A DNA stretch of 64,000 bases, taken from positions 31,344,096 through 31,408,095 of the forward strand of contig CM068543.1 in the NCBI GenBank assembly GCA_035048495.1, given 5' to 3'. The translations under genes were made by a program, and so were the position numbers. The stretch comes from Euptelea pleiosperma (Eukaryota > Streptophyta > Magnoliopsida > Ranunculales > Eupteleaceae). How positions within the stretch are numbered: the first letter of the stretch is position 1; every line of letters starts with the position of its first letter. The notes beneath the pieces are model-generated. The model did no database searches and had not been told where the DNA came from. It worked only from the letters and a program-made list of their open reading frames with translations. Positions 9,901-21,549 of this stretch are shown here, in pieces.

Positions 9901-12683
9901 GGTAAAGGAATGATGGGTTCTCTGGCCATGGTTATCAGAGGCTCGAACTCGATGAGTGGAGCGGGGATCTCTATCAGTGGAGCAGTCTCCAAAAAATCAT
10001 TGAGATCAGAAATAGCTGACTCTGTTGCAAAGTCAGCTCCAAAGTGTTCTAGACACTGCTTAAGAATATCTTCGGTGGAGTCCGGGATTAGACTCTCAAC
10101 GGCACACATTTCATCGGTCACTTCGCGATCGGCATCTTGTTGCATTAAACGAAAGATGTTGACCTCAGCTTTGAGGTTACCGAAAGCAATGGACATGTTT
10201 CCGTCCCGGCACCCGATGTGTGCGTTCGCGGTGGCAAGGAATGGACGGCCTAAGATGACCGGAATGCGGTTATCCTGACACGGCTCGGTGTCGAGAATGA
10301 TAAAGTCCACAGGATAGTAAAAGTCAGCGACTTTTACTAGGACATCTTCAATGATTCCTCTTGGAATCTTGATGGACTGATCAGCCAATTTCAGGGTGAC
10401 ATTGGTAGGCTTCATATCTTTCAGTCCTAACTGCTGATATACCGAGAATGGTATGAGGTTAACGCTAGCCCCTAAATCTAGCAAGGCAGTGCAGCTAAAG
10501 TTGTCTCCAATTTCACATTGGACAGTTGGGCTACCTGGATCCTTGTGTTTGATCACACTATTGTGTTGAATGAACGCTGTAGCTTTTTCGGCCAAGAAGG
10601 CAGCTTTGGGTACATGCGTACGCCGCTTAACTGTGCACAAGTCCTTGAGGAATTTGGCATAGGAAGGGATTTGCTTGATAGCAGAAAGGAATGGGATATT
10701 GATCTGGACGTCTTTAAAGACGTCTAAGATCTCTGAGAATTGCTGATCCCGCTTATCTTGGACAAGTCTGTCCGGGAAGGGAGGCTTTACTCGACAAATA
10801 GATTTGTCTTTAGCCTTAGATTTCTACACAGGGATATCAGATGTTGGTGCAGAGGTGGAAGAAGCAGAGGTAGGATTTGGACTAGTTTCCACGGTGCGAG
10901 TGATGGGTGCTGGAGATGGCACCGGTGGTGGTTGGACTCCCATGTCCACAGTTTTTCTAGATCGTAGGGTGGTTACAGCTTGCACCTCCCCTTGACAATT
11001 CTCATTCTGGCTTTGAGATTGGGATCCGATCTCATATACTGCCCCTTTGGCATTTCCTTTAGGGTTGGCAATGGGTTGGCTAGGAAAGATCCCCTTAGCT
11101 TTCTCAGCTTCCAGGTTACCTAAGCGTTGCTCTAGACGAAGCATGGATTGCTGTTGCTGTTGCTCTAGGCGTTGCATAGATTGAGTAATGAGTTGAGCTA
11201 GAAGGTCCTCGATACCGGGTTTGGGGACCGACTGTTGGGGAGCAGCTAATGGGAGCTGAGGTACCAATTCGCGACTCGAGCTCATCGGGGCATTATAGTT
11301 ATAGGCGGAAGAATTAGTTGGGACAATCTGTTGGTTCTGAAAGTTCTGGGGAACTCTTTGCTGATTCTGAAATGTGCTCTGTTGTCCAGAGTATTGACCC
11401 TGTTGGAACTGCTGGTTCTGATTAGATGGGTACTGATTCTGCTGGTATTGTCCCTGATTGAATTGCCTATTAGGTTGATTGAACCCAGGAGGATACATGC
11501 CCTGAGGCTGACGCGGAGGTTGAGCTTGTGGTTGAGTAGACTGAGGTCTCCAAGAGAAGTTAGGGTGGTTTCTCGTGTCCGGATGATAAGATTGACTATA
11601 CGAGTTCTAAGTGGGTGGTTTGTATGTGCTGAAAGAACAAACTTCTTCCTGAAGAGGATTAGACCATCCTTCATTCAAAGGACAATGGTCAGTAGTGTGG
11701 GAGGGTTGCAGACAAAGGGTACAGGATTCCATAGGGCTCTCGTGTCCCACATGCATGACTGGGGTGGATGGTTGAGTAGGCTTTTGTACAGACACAGCCA
11801 GTGCCGAGACTGACTTGCTCAACTCTTGAATGACAGATCGAAGCTCCGTATCAGCTGTAGCATCATGTCCCTTGGTTGTCCTTTGGACCGAAGTGGTTCG
11901 ACTGAACTCTGAGTCAGTCGTCTAATGTTGAGAGTTTTCTCCTAACTCTCCCAAGAATTTGTATGCATCGGTCAGAGTTTGGTGCAGGAATTTTCCTTGG
12001 CACATTGACTCTACTATGGTCCGGGACTCATCAGTAAGTCCCTTATAGAAGACGTGGACAAGATTACCCTTGTCGATGCTATGGTGGGGGCACTTAGTCA
12101 GGTAGTCTTGGAATCTATCCCACGCTTCAAAAAATTTCTCATCGGACTTTTGTCGAAAGTCCTGGATGAGTTGCTTTATTTGGTTGGTCCGAGTCATGGG
12201 GTAGAATTTAGACATGAATTTGCCCACCAACTCTTTCCAACTACTGATTGAATCAGCGGGTAAGGAGTAGAGCCAATCTGAGGCTCGGTCTTTGAGCGAG
12301 AATGGAAAAACTCACAGACGGACATTGTCATCATCAAGGTTCTGATTCTTGAAAAGTAGGATGACATGTTGGAATTCTCGAATATGGGAATATGGGTCTT
12401 CTCTTGGGAGACCACGAAAGGTAGGCAGCATTTGGATCGTCTGCGGTTTGATCTCAAACTGTACCGCCGTAGTAGGTGGGAGAACAATGCAAGTGGGCGG
12501 ATTGGCAGAGATAGGAGCGAACGTCTCGATAAGAGGTCGTTCGACTGCCATGACTACAAAGGTAGTAGTACTAGGGGAGGTGAGTGGGGAAAGAGATGGG
12601 GAAGAATTTAGTGGAGGATCCACTGTAGGGACGTGATTCTCAGATCGAACCAAGCGTTTGTTCGGACGATTCCAAACGGGCAT
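6927..12683 (-). pseudogene. Athila-like gag-pol polyprotein with five in-frame stops
   Basis: One continuous frame runs from an ATG at 12683 (the first ATG after an in-frame stop at about 12704) to TGA at 6927-6929. Domains in order: Gag core (around 12200-11930, KFMSKFYPMTR), CX2CX4HX4C zinc knuckle (11682-11723), aspartic protease with DLGAS (about 10464-10478), reverse transcriptase, RNase H (DASDYALG, TEKELLAVV, YTDHAALRYL), integrase with an HHCC finger (near 8075-7930) and a DDE core ([27 protein letters not shown]), then a GPY-type segment (WTGPYTV) and no chromodomain. There are no frameshifts, but stop codons interrupt it at 12312-12314 (TGA), 11922-11924, 11607-11609, 10824-10826 and 8280-8282 (all TAG). 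The RT active site reads FMDN (9087-9098) instead of the usual [FY]MDD, losing a catalytic aspartate. The copy cannot encode a working polyprotein. Confidence 0.93.
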
Positions 12684-12704
12684 ACGCGAATGAGGCAAGC
12701 TCTA

Positions 12705-14381
12705 TACTTGGCAAAAAGTTGCCAGAGAGGAACACTATCCTAAATGATGCACACCAAGCACAGATAATCCTATTCTAAGCAATCAGGATATAGTTTAGGA
12801 ATTATCTTTGTTAGTTTTGGGGCTAGAGTAGATTATGACAGTGGGCGGACCACTGGTTTATCTTTTAACTGCCGGACTAACTGTTTTGCACTCAGAGGTT
12901 CTCACCAGGCTACACTCTTCAGAGCGAATCCTTTAGTACTAACTCTAGTTAACAACAAGGCAATCCGAAGCCTAGACAGACGTGCGGCACAATGGCTGAC
13001 TTAAGTACGTCCCAGACTAACCAGATTGGTCAAGTGGATAAGAAGAGTGTTCCCTCGGGTTAAGCTAGGGTTGATGCGTGTTCCTAGTCCACACGCAACT
13101 AACCGCCGAATAGTCCAAGATGCCACGTCGAGCTCAGTGTACTTGAGTAGCAGGGACTTATGGGTGTGTTAGACAACAGGGACCCGCGCTCGTGGTCTTA
13201 TTTCGATTGGATGTTAAGCGGGTTCGCTTTGTGTGGATTTTTCCTCGAACACCGGGCTAATTGGCTCTACTTCTTGATTCTTTTTATTATAGATGGATCC
13301 TGGGGATCAATTTCAGCTGGAGTGATGAGGTGGGTGATGAAATCCCACCAGTTTTATTTTTGGAGCTGGGTTTGCTCTCTTAGAGTTGATTGATTAACGG
13401 CCACGCCACGCAAGTCGAATAAGTTGTTGCTATAAAACAAATAGACAAGCGGCAATGATGCACCCAATATGCTCTGTATCGCACTCAAGGCGAGGATAGA
13501 GACTTACCTCCCGTGGGCCACGCCACGGGGTCTCCTCCGTGGGTTAGAGAGGGGTATCCTAATGGACTTGGGCCCGACTCCACCTCTTTGAGCTTTCGCT
13601 CTCTACCCATACTGGATCGTGTTCCTGCAGAAAAGTTAGATCACACGGTCTAGGTATTTGGGATTCTATTTGGAAGATCCTTGCCTTTTTAGGGTTCACT
13701 AAACAAGCACTGGATTTAGGCAAGTTTTTGAATTAATTTCCAAATTCGAGATGGGTTAAAATTTAGGAATTCCCAGATTGGAAAATACCTAGATTGGAAA
13801 GTTTCCCGAACTGTGGAGATCTTCCAAGAAAGATTTGATTGCGAGATCCCTTATAATTTTGGGAAATTTCCCAAAATTGAAATTCTGCTAGATTTGGGGC
13901 GTTTCCTTTTGCAGACTTTTCCAAATTCGGAAGATTTCTAAAGATAGAAATTCTTCTAAAGAGGAAACTTCTAAGAGGGGAAACCCTAATTTAGCAAAGT
14001 TTCAAGATTTTGGAATCTTTCCAAAAATCGCAAATCCTTAATTGGTGATTTCTAAAAATCTGCAGAATATAAAACCCTAATTTTTTTTGAATTTTGATTT
14101 TTTTAATTTTTTTGGTAATTTCTACTTAATCTAGGGTTTCTAAAAAACCCTAGAACAAGATCTAGCAGTTATATGGAAAGCAGTAAAATTCCTAAATTAT
14201 TACAAATTGCACTCGGCCTTCCGAGGCATTAAAAATAGTAATTTAAAAACTGCTAAAAATCAACAAAAACAACAAAAAAAATAGAAAGTTTCCCGAAAAA
14301 GGTCGGGCTGTCAAAATTGAGCAGCTTTCCGCTTCAGCAACTTTCCAATTCCGTCTTTACGTCCTTTTTTGCACTCCCGAA
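12705..14381 (-). other. Athila 5' leader, non-coding
   Basis: About 1.7 kb between the primer-binding site and the Gag start codon. It is AT-rich near the PBS and has no recognisable ORF on the sense (minus) strand; it probably contains packaging and dimerisation signals, but none can be pointed to. Confidence 0.5.
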
Positions 14382-14403
14382 CACCCGAGCGGCAGCGGCG
14401 CCA
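14382..14403 (-). promoter_or_regulatory. primer-binding site (tRNA-Asp type)
   Basis: Two bases after the 5' LTR end the minus strand reads TGGCGCCGCTGCCG. This matches the complement of the plant tRNA-Asp 3' end (TGGCGCCGTTGCCG) at 13 of 14 positions. This PBS is typical of Athila elements. Confidence 0.8.
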
Positions 14404-14405
14404 TT

Positions 14406-17339
14406 TGAAAATAAGGTTTTTCCGCGTCGTTGGTTACGGAAACCCTACAATCAACAAGATTTGTAATGTGATCCGAGCCTCAAAATTCCTGCAAAATTAT
14501 CTGATTTAATTCCTGCAAAAGTATGAACTTGGTATAGGGATTCGTGTCGGATGTCGATCCGCACTCGGGGTTAGTTTGTGCAAGCAAAGAACATGAAATG
14601 ACGGATTTTTATCAAGAAAACATGGAGAGGTGAGAATGATGATCGATTTAAAATAATTATTGGCGATTTTTAGAGAGAGAAATTTCCCACAAGTAATTAA
14701 GACGAGAATAAATTGAGAATAAGACTGAAAACACAATAATGCAAAATCAACTAAACTTTATTCAATCATAGTGCTTACAAACTATCTTTGTAGAAATTAC
14801 TAAAAACTTGACTATAAAGCATTAAAATTCTAGAGAGATTTAGAGATGGAAATAAGAACTAGAGAGAGAAAGTGAGATAGAGAGATCTTTACCATTGGAG
14901 AGATCCAATCATAGTGAAGATATTAGTCGCACTCATCTTGCAACACTTAGAGAAGATGATGAGACTTGCAATCACGAAGGTGGATGGAAGGTGCACCTTG
15001 AGTAGAAGGCGATGAGACTAACTGTAGTGCACCCACAACCAATGGAAGAACTTTCAGGCCGTGGATGCGTATTTGATGGGAGCAGCACCGGTGGGTTTTC
15101 AGCTTGATGGAAGACGAAGGTAGCACTTCAAATGCTATTTTAGGCATTATTGGAGGATCTCATGACCACGCTGTTGAAGGTGAATCCGTGGAGGAGGTGC
15201 GTGAAGAGCAGCAGGGTAGCGATCGCGTGGTGCAAAGGGTGAAACGGCTTGCAGGTGGGGGTGATCTCCAAAGCATAACGGCGGTGCAGCCTAAGATAGC
15301 GCCTGCTAGTTGCAGGACATAACGGTGGAAGGGAAGTTGCTGGTTGAAACGTGATGGGAGGCTGCCGCAATGAGGTATCCCCTCCTCTGTCTTCTTCTTC
15401 TTCTTCCCTTCCTCTTTTTCTTTTTCTTTTTTTTTGGTTTCTCTTCAAGAAACAGTGGAGAAGAATCGCAAGATGAGGACGGCGCAAATGGGGGAAGTTG
15501 CAGGCGGTAACGGCAGTGGAGAAGGAGGAGGCGGTGCAGTTGGGCGGAGGTTCAGGCGAACCCAAAAGGTTTCAGGCCAACGGTTTGGGCAGGGCGGCAA
15601 TGGAGTCCAAAGGGGAGGAACCTAACGGTTTCTTCCCTCCTTCTCTTCTCTTCTTCTCTCCCTCTTTTCTCCTTTTCTTCTTTTATTTTTCTATTTTTTT
15701 GTTCTTCTTTTTGGAGCTTGAGAGGATGCTGCTGGAGGAGAGAGGGGCGGTAGCGGTGGACTTGTGGCTGCGTGTTCACTGGCCAAAGTTGCCGGTGCTT
15801 CTCCAGCTAGCGATCCATGGAGAGGACATTCTTACTTGAGGTGGTGATGGCTTGGGGTCTTAGCCGATGGAAAGAACGTGGAGAGGAGATGTGGACGGCT
15901 GGGAGAGAGAGAGAGGGGCGGTGAAGGAGGAGCACCAGTAGCAGAACGGTGCTGGGTGGTGATGGTGGCTGTGGCAAGGAAGTGGAGTTGCTGTTGAGGT
16001 CGCCGGTGGTGCAAGGAGCAGGCGGTGGAGCTCGCAGCAGCAGTGGAGGAATAGCAGCAGAGAAGGAGGAGAAAGAGGAGAAGGAAGGGAGAGGAAGAAG
16101 GGGAGATGGCCGGAGTTGTAGACCTGCAACTCCGGCGAGGAACAATGACGAAGAAGAAGGTGAAGAAGATGGAAAACTTGTCAAAAACCGAGGAGAAAGA
16201 GGGGGCAACGAGTTGGGGGAGTTTTGGGGGAAGGAGAGGAAGAGATAGGAGGGGGATTAGGGTTCGAATGAACCGCTATCCTTCTCCTTTTAAAGCTCCC
16301 TATTTCCTTTAATGGAAATAGGGTATTTTTTAAAATAAAAAAATATGAAAAATATATATATATATATTTTTTAAGTAAAAACCTACTTTTCTATGGGGAA
16401 TCTCCCCAATTAGTGGACCCCCCATTTAATTAAAATTATTTTTGAAATTCGCGGGATCCACTAACTGGTCGGACAGCGGGTCGATGAAGATGGGCCCGGC
16501 TATTGGCCCTCATGGATTGATGATGTCCATCATCTCACAAGATGATGTGACAGACAGTCTGATGGTGATCGGATGGATGGTGACTTGATTGGGACTCAGA
16601 TTGGTAGATCGACAGATCTAGAGAGATCCAACGGTCCGATTGAAGATCCAACGGTCCGATGGAAGATCCAACGGTCAGAAAGCTAAGGGAGATGAGATAG
16701 AGCCGATGGGCAGGAGTTCTGGGGTTAGGTCAGTAGATTCGAGGACCGAGATATGAAGAGAGAGAGAGAATAAGGAGAGATGAGAGAGAAAGTATCAGAA
16801 AATAGAGAGAAAAGCACTGGCGGGGGGTCTGGAACCCTGGTCTTCACTGTGACCATCCTCACGCTTCTCCAGTAGAGTCGACCATCATTCTTTGCTGACT
16901 CATGTGGCTTTAAACGCTTTGGTCCGTCTCTTGGTCATTGGCTCTCCTACTCTCTTCGTTCTTTGGGCCGGCTTTTTGGTCCTCTTATTCAGCCCATATT
17001 TGGCCCATATCTTCTAGTCATAGCATGTGGGCTCTTTAAGCTTTGATAATGGGCTTTCCTGATCGATGTGGGCTTGCAAGTCTCGAGAATTGTCCCATCG
17101 GGGTTTCCTGCGATAGAAGAAGCGCGTAATGAGACTCTATCAGAATGACTTCATGTCTAGACTTTCAAAAATGTGTTTAATGCATGCAAATATACCATTT
17201 CGTCCAGAAAAGTGTGTTCTACGCAACAAAAGAGACTCTTACGTAGAAAAGTAGATAAATAGAGTATTTTAACGTGGGAGAATGCAATAACGCTAACAGG
17301 ATAATTGCTTAAAATAAGCACTTTTGAGCGAATATCACA
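14406..17339 (-). mobile_element. 5' LTR of the Athila-like element
   Basis: Repeat of 2934 bp, nearly identical to 2060-5006. Differences seen by eye include 2210 A/G, 3281-region A/G, 3926-region C/G, a shorter TA microsatellite (16352-16366) and several C/T or G/A changes. It promotes transcription toward lower coordinates. Confidence 0.92.
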
Positions 17340-17553
17340 TCATCAGATGGTGGGATTTGATCAGCATCTCACAGCGCATGAAAAGCGGACGGCACAGAGT
17401 TTTCGCCGATTAGAGGAGGGTCAGGAGAGGATGACGGGTTCCATATATAATATGCAGCGATACATGGAGTACCAGTTCACCATGATGGGCTTTCGACAAC
17501 ATCCACCAGCTCATGGTCCTTATCAGCATGATGGTACTGGACCATCTACATAG
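17340..17553 (+). pseudogene. env-like/accessory ORF of copia copy A, C-terminal part
   Basis: Immediately after the Athila insertion the frame resumes as HQMVGFDQHLTAHEKRTAQS and continues through MQRYMEYQFTMMGF to DGTGPST and TAG at 17551-17553. The same C-terminus and stop occur in copy B (stop at 58315-58317, minus). A stretch of charged residues and methionines suggests a coiled or helical tail, but no named domain was recognised. It is separated from its N-terminal part by 15.3 kb of inserted element. Confidence 0.6.
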
Positions 17554-18136
17554 ACTCTTGGAGAAAGTTATCTTGAGAGTTATCGGGTGTTGTTTTTTTA
17601 TTATTATTATTATTGTACACCGATAAACTCAGATTTTGTATGGTTATACTCTGCTTGTGTTATATTGTGTTACAGGGTATAAACCAGTATGTATTTGGTT
17701 ATGGATGTATATATTGCACTTGTTTCTCATGATAATCTTCACTGCATGTTTATTATTTGCTTATATTTCTATACCTTTGTCAATCTGTGACAAAAAGGGG
17801 GAGAGAAAATCATAGCGGTAAAAATAAGTTGATGCATGAATAGGGGGAGAAAAATTTAGGGGGAGAAAAATATTTTATTATTTTTTCAATTTCTCTATAT
17901 GTGATGTGCATAAATATACTCACTATATTTTATATGATATATTGATTGTCGATGATATTACACGGTATGTATTGTTGGTAGAATGTGCAGGGAATATATC
18001 AAAAGAAATTACAATGTATCTGTTCGATTATCTCCAAGAGAGTGTGAGATAGTGAGTGAATCATGTAAGAGGGTGGGATTGTATTTTCTATTTTTTACCT
18101 TCTGTATGATTAAATATTTTTTGTCACGGAATTGCC
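17554..18136 (+). other. non-coding 3' region of copia copy A
   Basis: AT-rich sequence between the accessory ORF stop and the polypurine tract. It contains several purine runs of the GGGGGAGA type (around 17797-17870) and is collinear with 57732-58314 in copy B. No gene seen. Confidence 0.6.
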
Positions 18137-18148
18137 AAAGGAGGAGAT
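18137..18148 (+). promoter_or_regulatory. polypurine tract of copia copy A
   Basis: AAAGGAGGAGAT directly precedes the LTR start TGTAAAGAATATTTTC. Copy B has the equivalent AAAGGGGGAGAT on the minus strand (57718-57729). Confidence 0.75.
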
Positions 18149-18487
18149 TGTAAAGAATATTTTCATATTCAATTTGGCAAAGATTCTATTTGACATAAAA
18201 ACATTCTTGTAACCGTTCATACGAGCACAAGCGTAGTGTGAAGATGTCGTAGTACGCATACTTCGCCAACTACGTGAAGACTAAAAGACAGAGACAGCAA
18301 GAATCAGACGATTGACGACAAGAGTCATCTGAGTAACTGTCGATTTGTCAGTTAACGATCGTGTACGCTCGATTAGGAAGGTATGTGACTTAGTGGCCAT
18401 AGGAGTTGATTAAAATGTACAAAATATAATGGTCAAACTGAGTCATTGGACAGACCCAAGTCAAAGTCAATTATATTGACTAGTGGA

Positions 18488-18733
18488 AAAGTCCAATCAA
18501 TTGGACATGTATCTCCAATCGATTGGACATAGCCCAATCGATTGAAGTAACTGTGTAATCGATTGGAGACAACGAGGCAGAAACATAATTAAGTACAATC
18601 AATTGGAGACACTGTGTAATCGATTGGAGCCTTCGGGACAGAAATCTTTCTGAGTACAATCAATTGGAGACTCTGGGTAATCGATTAGAGCCTTCGGGAC
18701 AGAAAGTTATAAATGTCAAATCGATTGGAGAAC
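18488..18733 (+). repeat. array of CAATCGATTG palindromes in copia LTR U3 (part 1)
   Basis: At least seven copies of (T)CCAATCGATTGGA or close variants (CAATCAATTGGA, TAATCGATTGG) spaced about 20-45 bp within imperfect repeats of roughly 60-75 bp. The array continues after the solo LTR at 21385-21465 and is present in copy B at 57030-57375. Confidence 0.85.
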
Positions 18734-18738
18734 CATGT

Positions 18739-21379
18739 TGATATTCGCTTAAAAGTGCATATTTTCCACTATTATCTTCTAAGCGTTATCACACTCTCTT
18801 ACGTAAAACTGCTCTAATTATCCACTTTTCTACGTAAGAGTCTATTTTATTGCACAGAACACACTTTTCTGGACGAAATGGTATATTTGCATGAATTAAA
18901 CGTATTTCTAGAAGTCTTAGAATAAAAACGTTATGATCAAGTTTCATTACGTGTTTTTCTCTTGCAGAAAACTCGATCGGGCTATTCTCGAGACTTGCGG
19001 GCCCACGATCAACCACAGAAGCCTAATATCAAAGCTTGAAGAGCCACAGGCTATGACTAGAAGATATGGGCCAAATATGGGCTGAATAAGATGACCAAAA
19101 AGCTGGCCCAAAGAACGAAGAGAGCAAGAGAGCCAATGACCAAGAAACGGACCAAAGCGTTTAAAGCCACATGAGTCAGCAAGGAATGATGGTCTACGCT
19201 ACTGGAGAAGTGTGAGGATGGTCACAGTGAAGACCAGGGTTCCAGACCCTCTGCCAATACTTTTATCTCTATTTTCTGATTTTTTTCTCTCTTCCCCCTA
19301 ATTTTCTATCTTATCTCTCCTTATTCTCTCTCTCTTCATCTCTCGGTCATCGGATCTACTGACCTAACCCCAGAACTCCTACCTGTTGGCTCTGGCCCAT
19401 CTCCCTAAGCTATCGGACCATTGGATCTTCCATCGGACCGTTGGATCGTCCATCAGACCGTCAGATCTCTCTAAATCCATCGGCCTACCAATCTGGATCC
19501 TGATCAAGTCATCTTCGGTCTGACCATCAGATTGTCTATCACATCATCTTGTGAGACACTGGACATCATCAATCCATGTGGGCCAGTAGTCGGGCCCATC
19601 ATCATCGACCCGCTGTCCGACCATTTAGTGGACCCCGTGAATTTCAAAATAATTTCAATTAAATTTTAAAAAAAGAGGGGGTCCACTAAATGGGAAAATT
19701 CCCCAAAGAAAAGTAGGGTTTTACTTAAAAAAAAAAAAAATTATTTTTCTTATTTTTTTATTTTCGAAAAATCCCTATTTCCATTAAAGGAAATATGGAG
19801 CTTTAAAAGGGGAAGGAGAAGGGTTCGTTTGAACCCTAATCCCCCTCTAATCCATCCCATCTTCTCATTTTCTTTCCCCCAAATCCTCTTGCCCCTTCTT
19901 CCCCTTGGTTTTTGGCCATTTTTCCTCCTCTTCTTCACCTTCTTCTTCATCTTCTCCGTTGTTGTTTCTCGCCGGAGTTGCAGAACTCCGGCCATCTGCA
20001 ACTCCGTTCTTATCCCCCTTAGCTCCATCTCCTAGCCTCCTTCTTCCTCCTCTCATCTGCGCTCCCTACTACTGCGTGAAGCAAGGCCGCCATCTCCATC
20101 GCTTGGTTGCAGCCGACCACCATCACCATTACCGCCTCCATTATCTCCCAACCGTCCTCAGCCAAGAAACCTAAAACTAGTGCTCCCTCCATCGTCCCCA
20201 TCTCCTCCATCTCTCCAATCTTCTTCATCTCCCAACCGTTCTCTTAAAAAAAATAAAAAATGAAAAGAGAAGAGGAAGAGAGAAGAAGGGAGACGCAGCT
20301 GCTGCATCACCGCCTCTCTCCTTGCTGTCTTTAACCACCGCCTGCACCACCCTAATCAAGCTCCAGCCGTTGCTCCATCTCCAAACAGCCATCCACTCCT
20401 CTCTCTCTCTTCACAGCAGCCCCACACAAGAGGAGAACCGCTGCACCTGCTGCTCCACGTCGCCCTCTCCATTGCTATCCTCTACCTCCTCACCATCCAT
20501 CACCACTTGCTGGTTTGCCGCCGCACATCACCACCAGCAACCACATCCTAACCCATCACAACAGCACAACCGTTACTGCCCCCATTCACCAAATCTTCTA
20601 CGATCGCCATCACCAATCCCAACTTTACCACCACTGTCTACATTCTAGCAGCTCCATTATCCCTCTCCACCAGTGTCTTCATCCCAAGAAAAAGAATCAA
20701 AAAAAAAAAAAAAAAGGAAAAGAAGAAAGGAGGAAGAAGTTTTGAAGAAGAAGAGAGGAGGCAGTATGCCAGCCACCACCGTTTCATCAGACCACAGCCA
20801 TCAGCCACTGTTAGAACCCCAGCCGTTCTAAACTTCATGCTCACCATTCTCCAAGCCATCCACCATTAAGGAGCACCCTTCTCCAGGTTTGAGTTCGCAC
20901 TCCATCTCTCTTTCTAATCTCTCTTATCCAACTCTTTGTTTTATTTTCTTTTAACATTAGTTGTGTTGCTTGATGTATTGAAGATTGGATTTTGAATAAA
21001 GTTGTTTCAATTTTTCTCTCTTTCTTGTGAGTTTGATTATAATATGAGCATCCTTCGATTCATTCATCCTAATGTTTTTAGATCTCTTTTATTATCTCGT
21101 TAGTTTTAGGTAATATAAAAAAAAAAAGAGAATCTTTTCAAAACCAACCACCATTCTCATCTCTCCATCTTCTTTAGTAGAAATTTTTGAAAAAAAAAGA
21201 GAAAAAAAAATGTCATTTTATGTTCTTGAGTCGCATAAACTAACCCCGAGTGCGGATCGACATCCGACACGAATCCCTATACAAAAATCTCATCTTTTTG
21301 TAGGATAATCGGATAAAAATTACAAATGTGTTGAGATTAGGGTTTCCGTTACCAATGACGCGGAAAAACACAAGTTTCA
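18739..21379 (+). mobile_element. Athila-type solo LTR
   Basis: It starts TGATATTCGCTTAAAAGTGC and ends ACGCGGAAAAACACAAGTTTCA, matching the termini of the Athila LTRs at 2060-5006 read in reverse. It shares internal blocks, including the TTTAAAAG element at 19801-19808 and GACATCCGACACGAATCCCT, but is clearly diverged. No internal gag-pol accompanies it, so it is a solo LTR left by LTR-LTR recombination. It is flanked by CATGT (18734-18738) and CCTGT (21380-21384), a 5-bp target duplication with one mismatch. Copy B has the uninterrupted site (GAGAACCCTGTGTAATCG on its minus strand near 57130). ORFs inside it are low-complexity. Confidence 0.88.
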
Positions 21380-21384
21380 CCTGT

Positions 21385-21465
21385 GCAATCGATTAGTGCC
21401 TTCGGAACAGAAAATTTATTGAGCCCAATCGATTGGACCAAGTATACAATCGATTGGACCTTGAC
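21385..21465 (+). repeat. array of CAATCGATTG palindromes (part 2)
   Basis: Continuation of the palindrome array after the solo LTR, with three sites (CAATCGATTAG, CAATCGATTGG, CAATCGATTGG). It ends about 80 bp upstream of the LTR TATA box. Confidence 0.8.
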
Positions 21466-21541
21466 CAGAATCAGTTTTCTCATATCCAAAATTCATGGTT
21501 CCATCATCCCACGTTCCACACGACTCAGGGTCTTAGAATTC

Positions 21542-21549
21542 TATAAATA
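21542..21549 (+). promoter_or_regulatory. TATA box of copia copy A LTR
   Basis: TATAAATA followed by GAACCCTTCTATGC, conserved in copy B (56942-56949, minus, with CAACCCTTCTATGC). It marks the U3/R boundary region. Confidence 0.65.

Larger units (their letters stand above)
2060..17339 (-). mobile_element. complete Athila-like Ty3/gypsy retrotransposon
   Basis: The element is bounded by two long direct repeats (2060-5006 and 14406-17339), flanked by TCATCA on both sides. It reads on the minus strand: 5' LTR, primer-binding site matching the tRNA-Asp 3' end (14382-14403), a leader of about 1.7 kb, one-frame gag-pol (12683 to 6927), an approximately 1.9-kb spacer without a credible ORF, a polypurine tract and the 3' LTR. 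The LTR length, tRNA-Asp-type PBS, absence of a chromodomain and the long 3' spacer (where Athila elements carry an env-like ORF) fit the Athila clade. The env-like ORF is absent here. By eye the LTRs differ by about ten substitutions plus one TA-repeat length change, so the insertion is recent. It interrupts the accessory ORF of copia copy A. Confidence 0.93.

Noticed and set aside
11331..11813. 160-codon leucine/arginine-rich ORF on the + strand
   Set aside because: It is the antisense shadow of the Gag linker in gag-pol.
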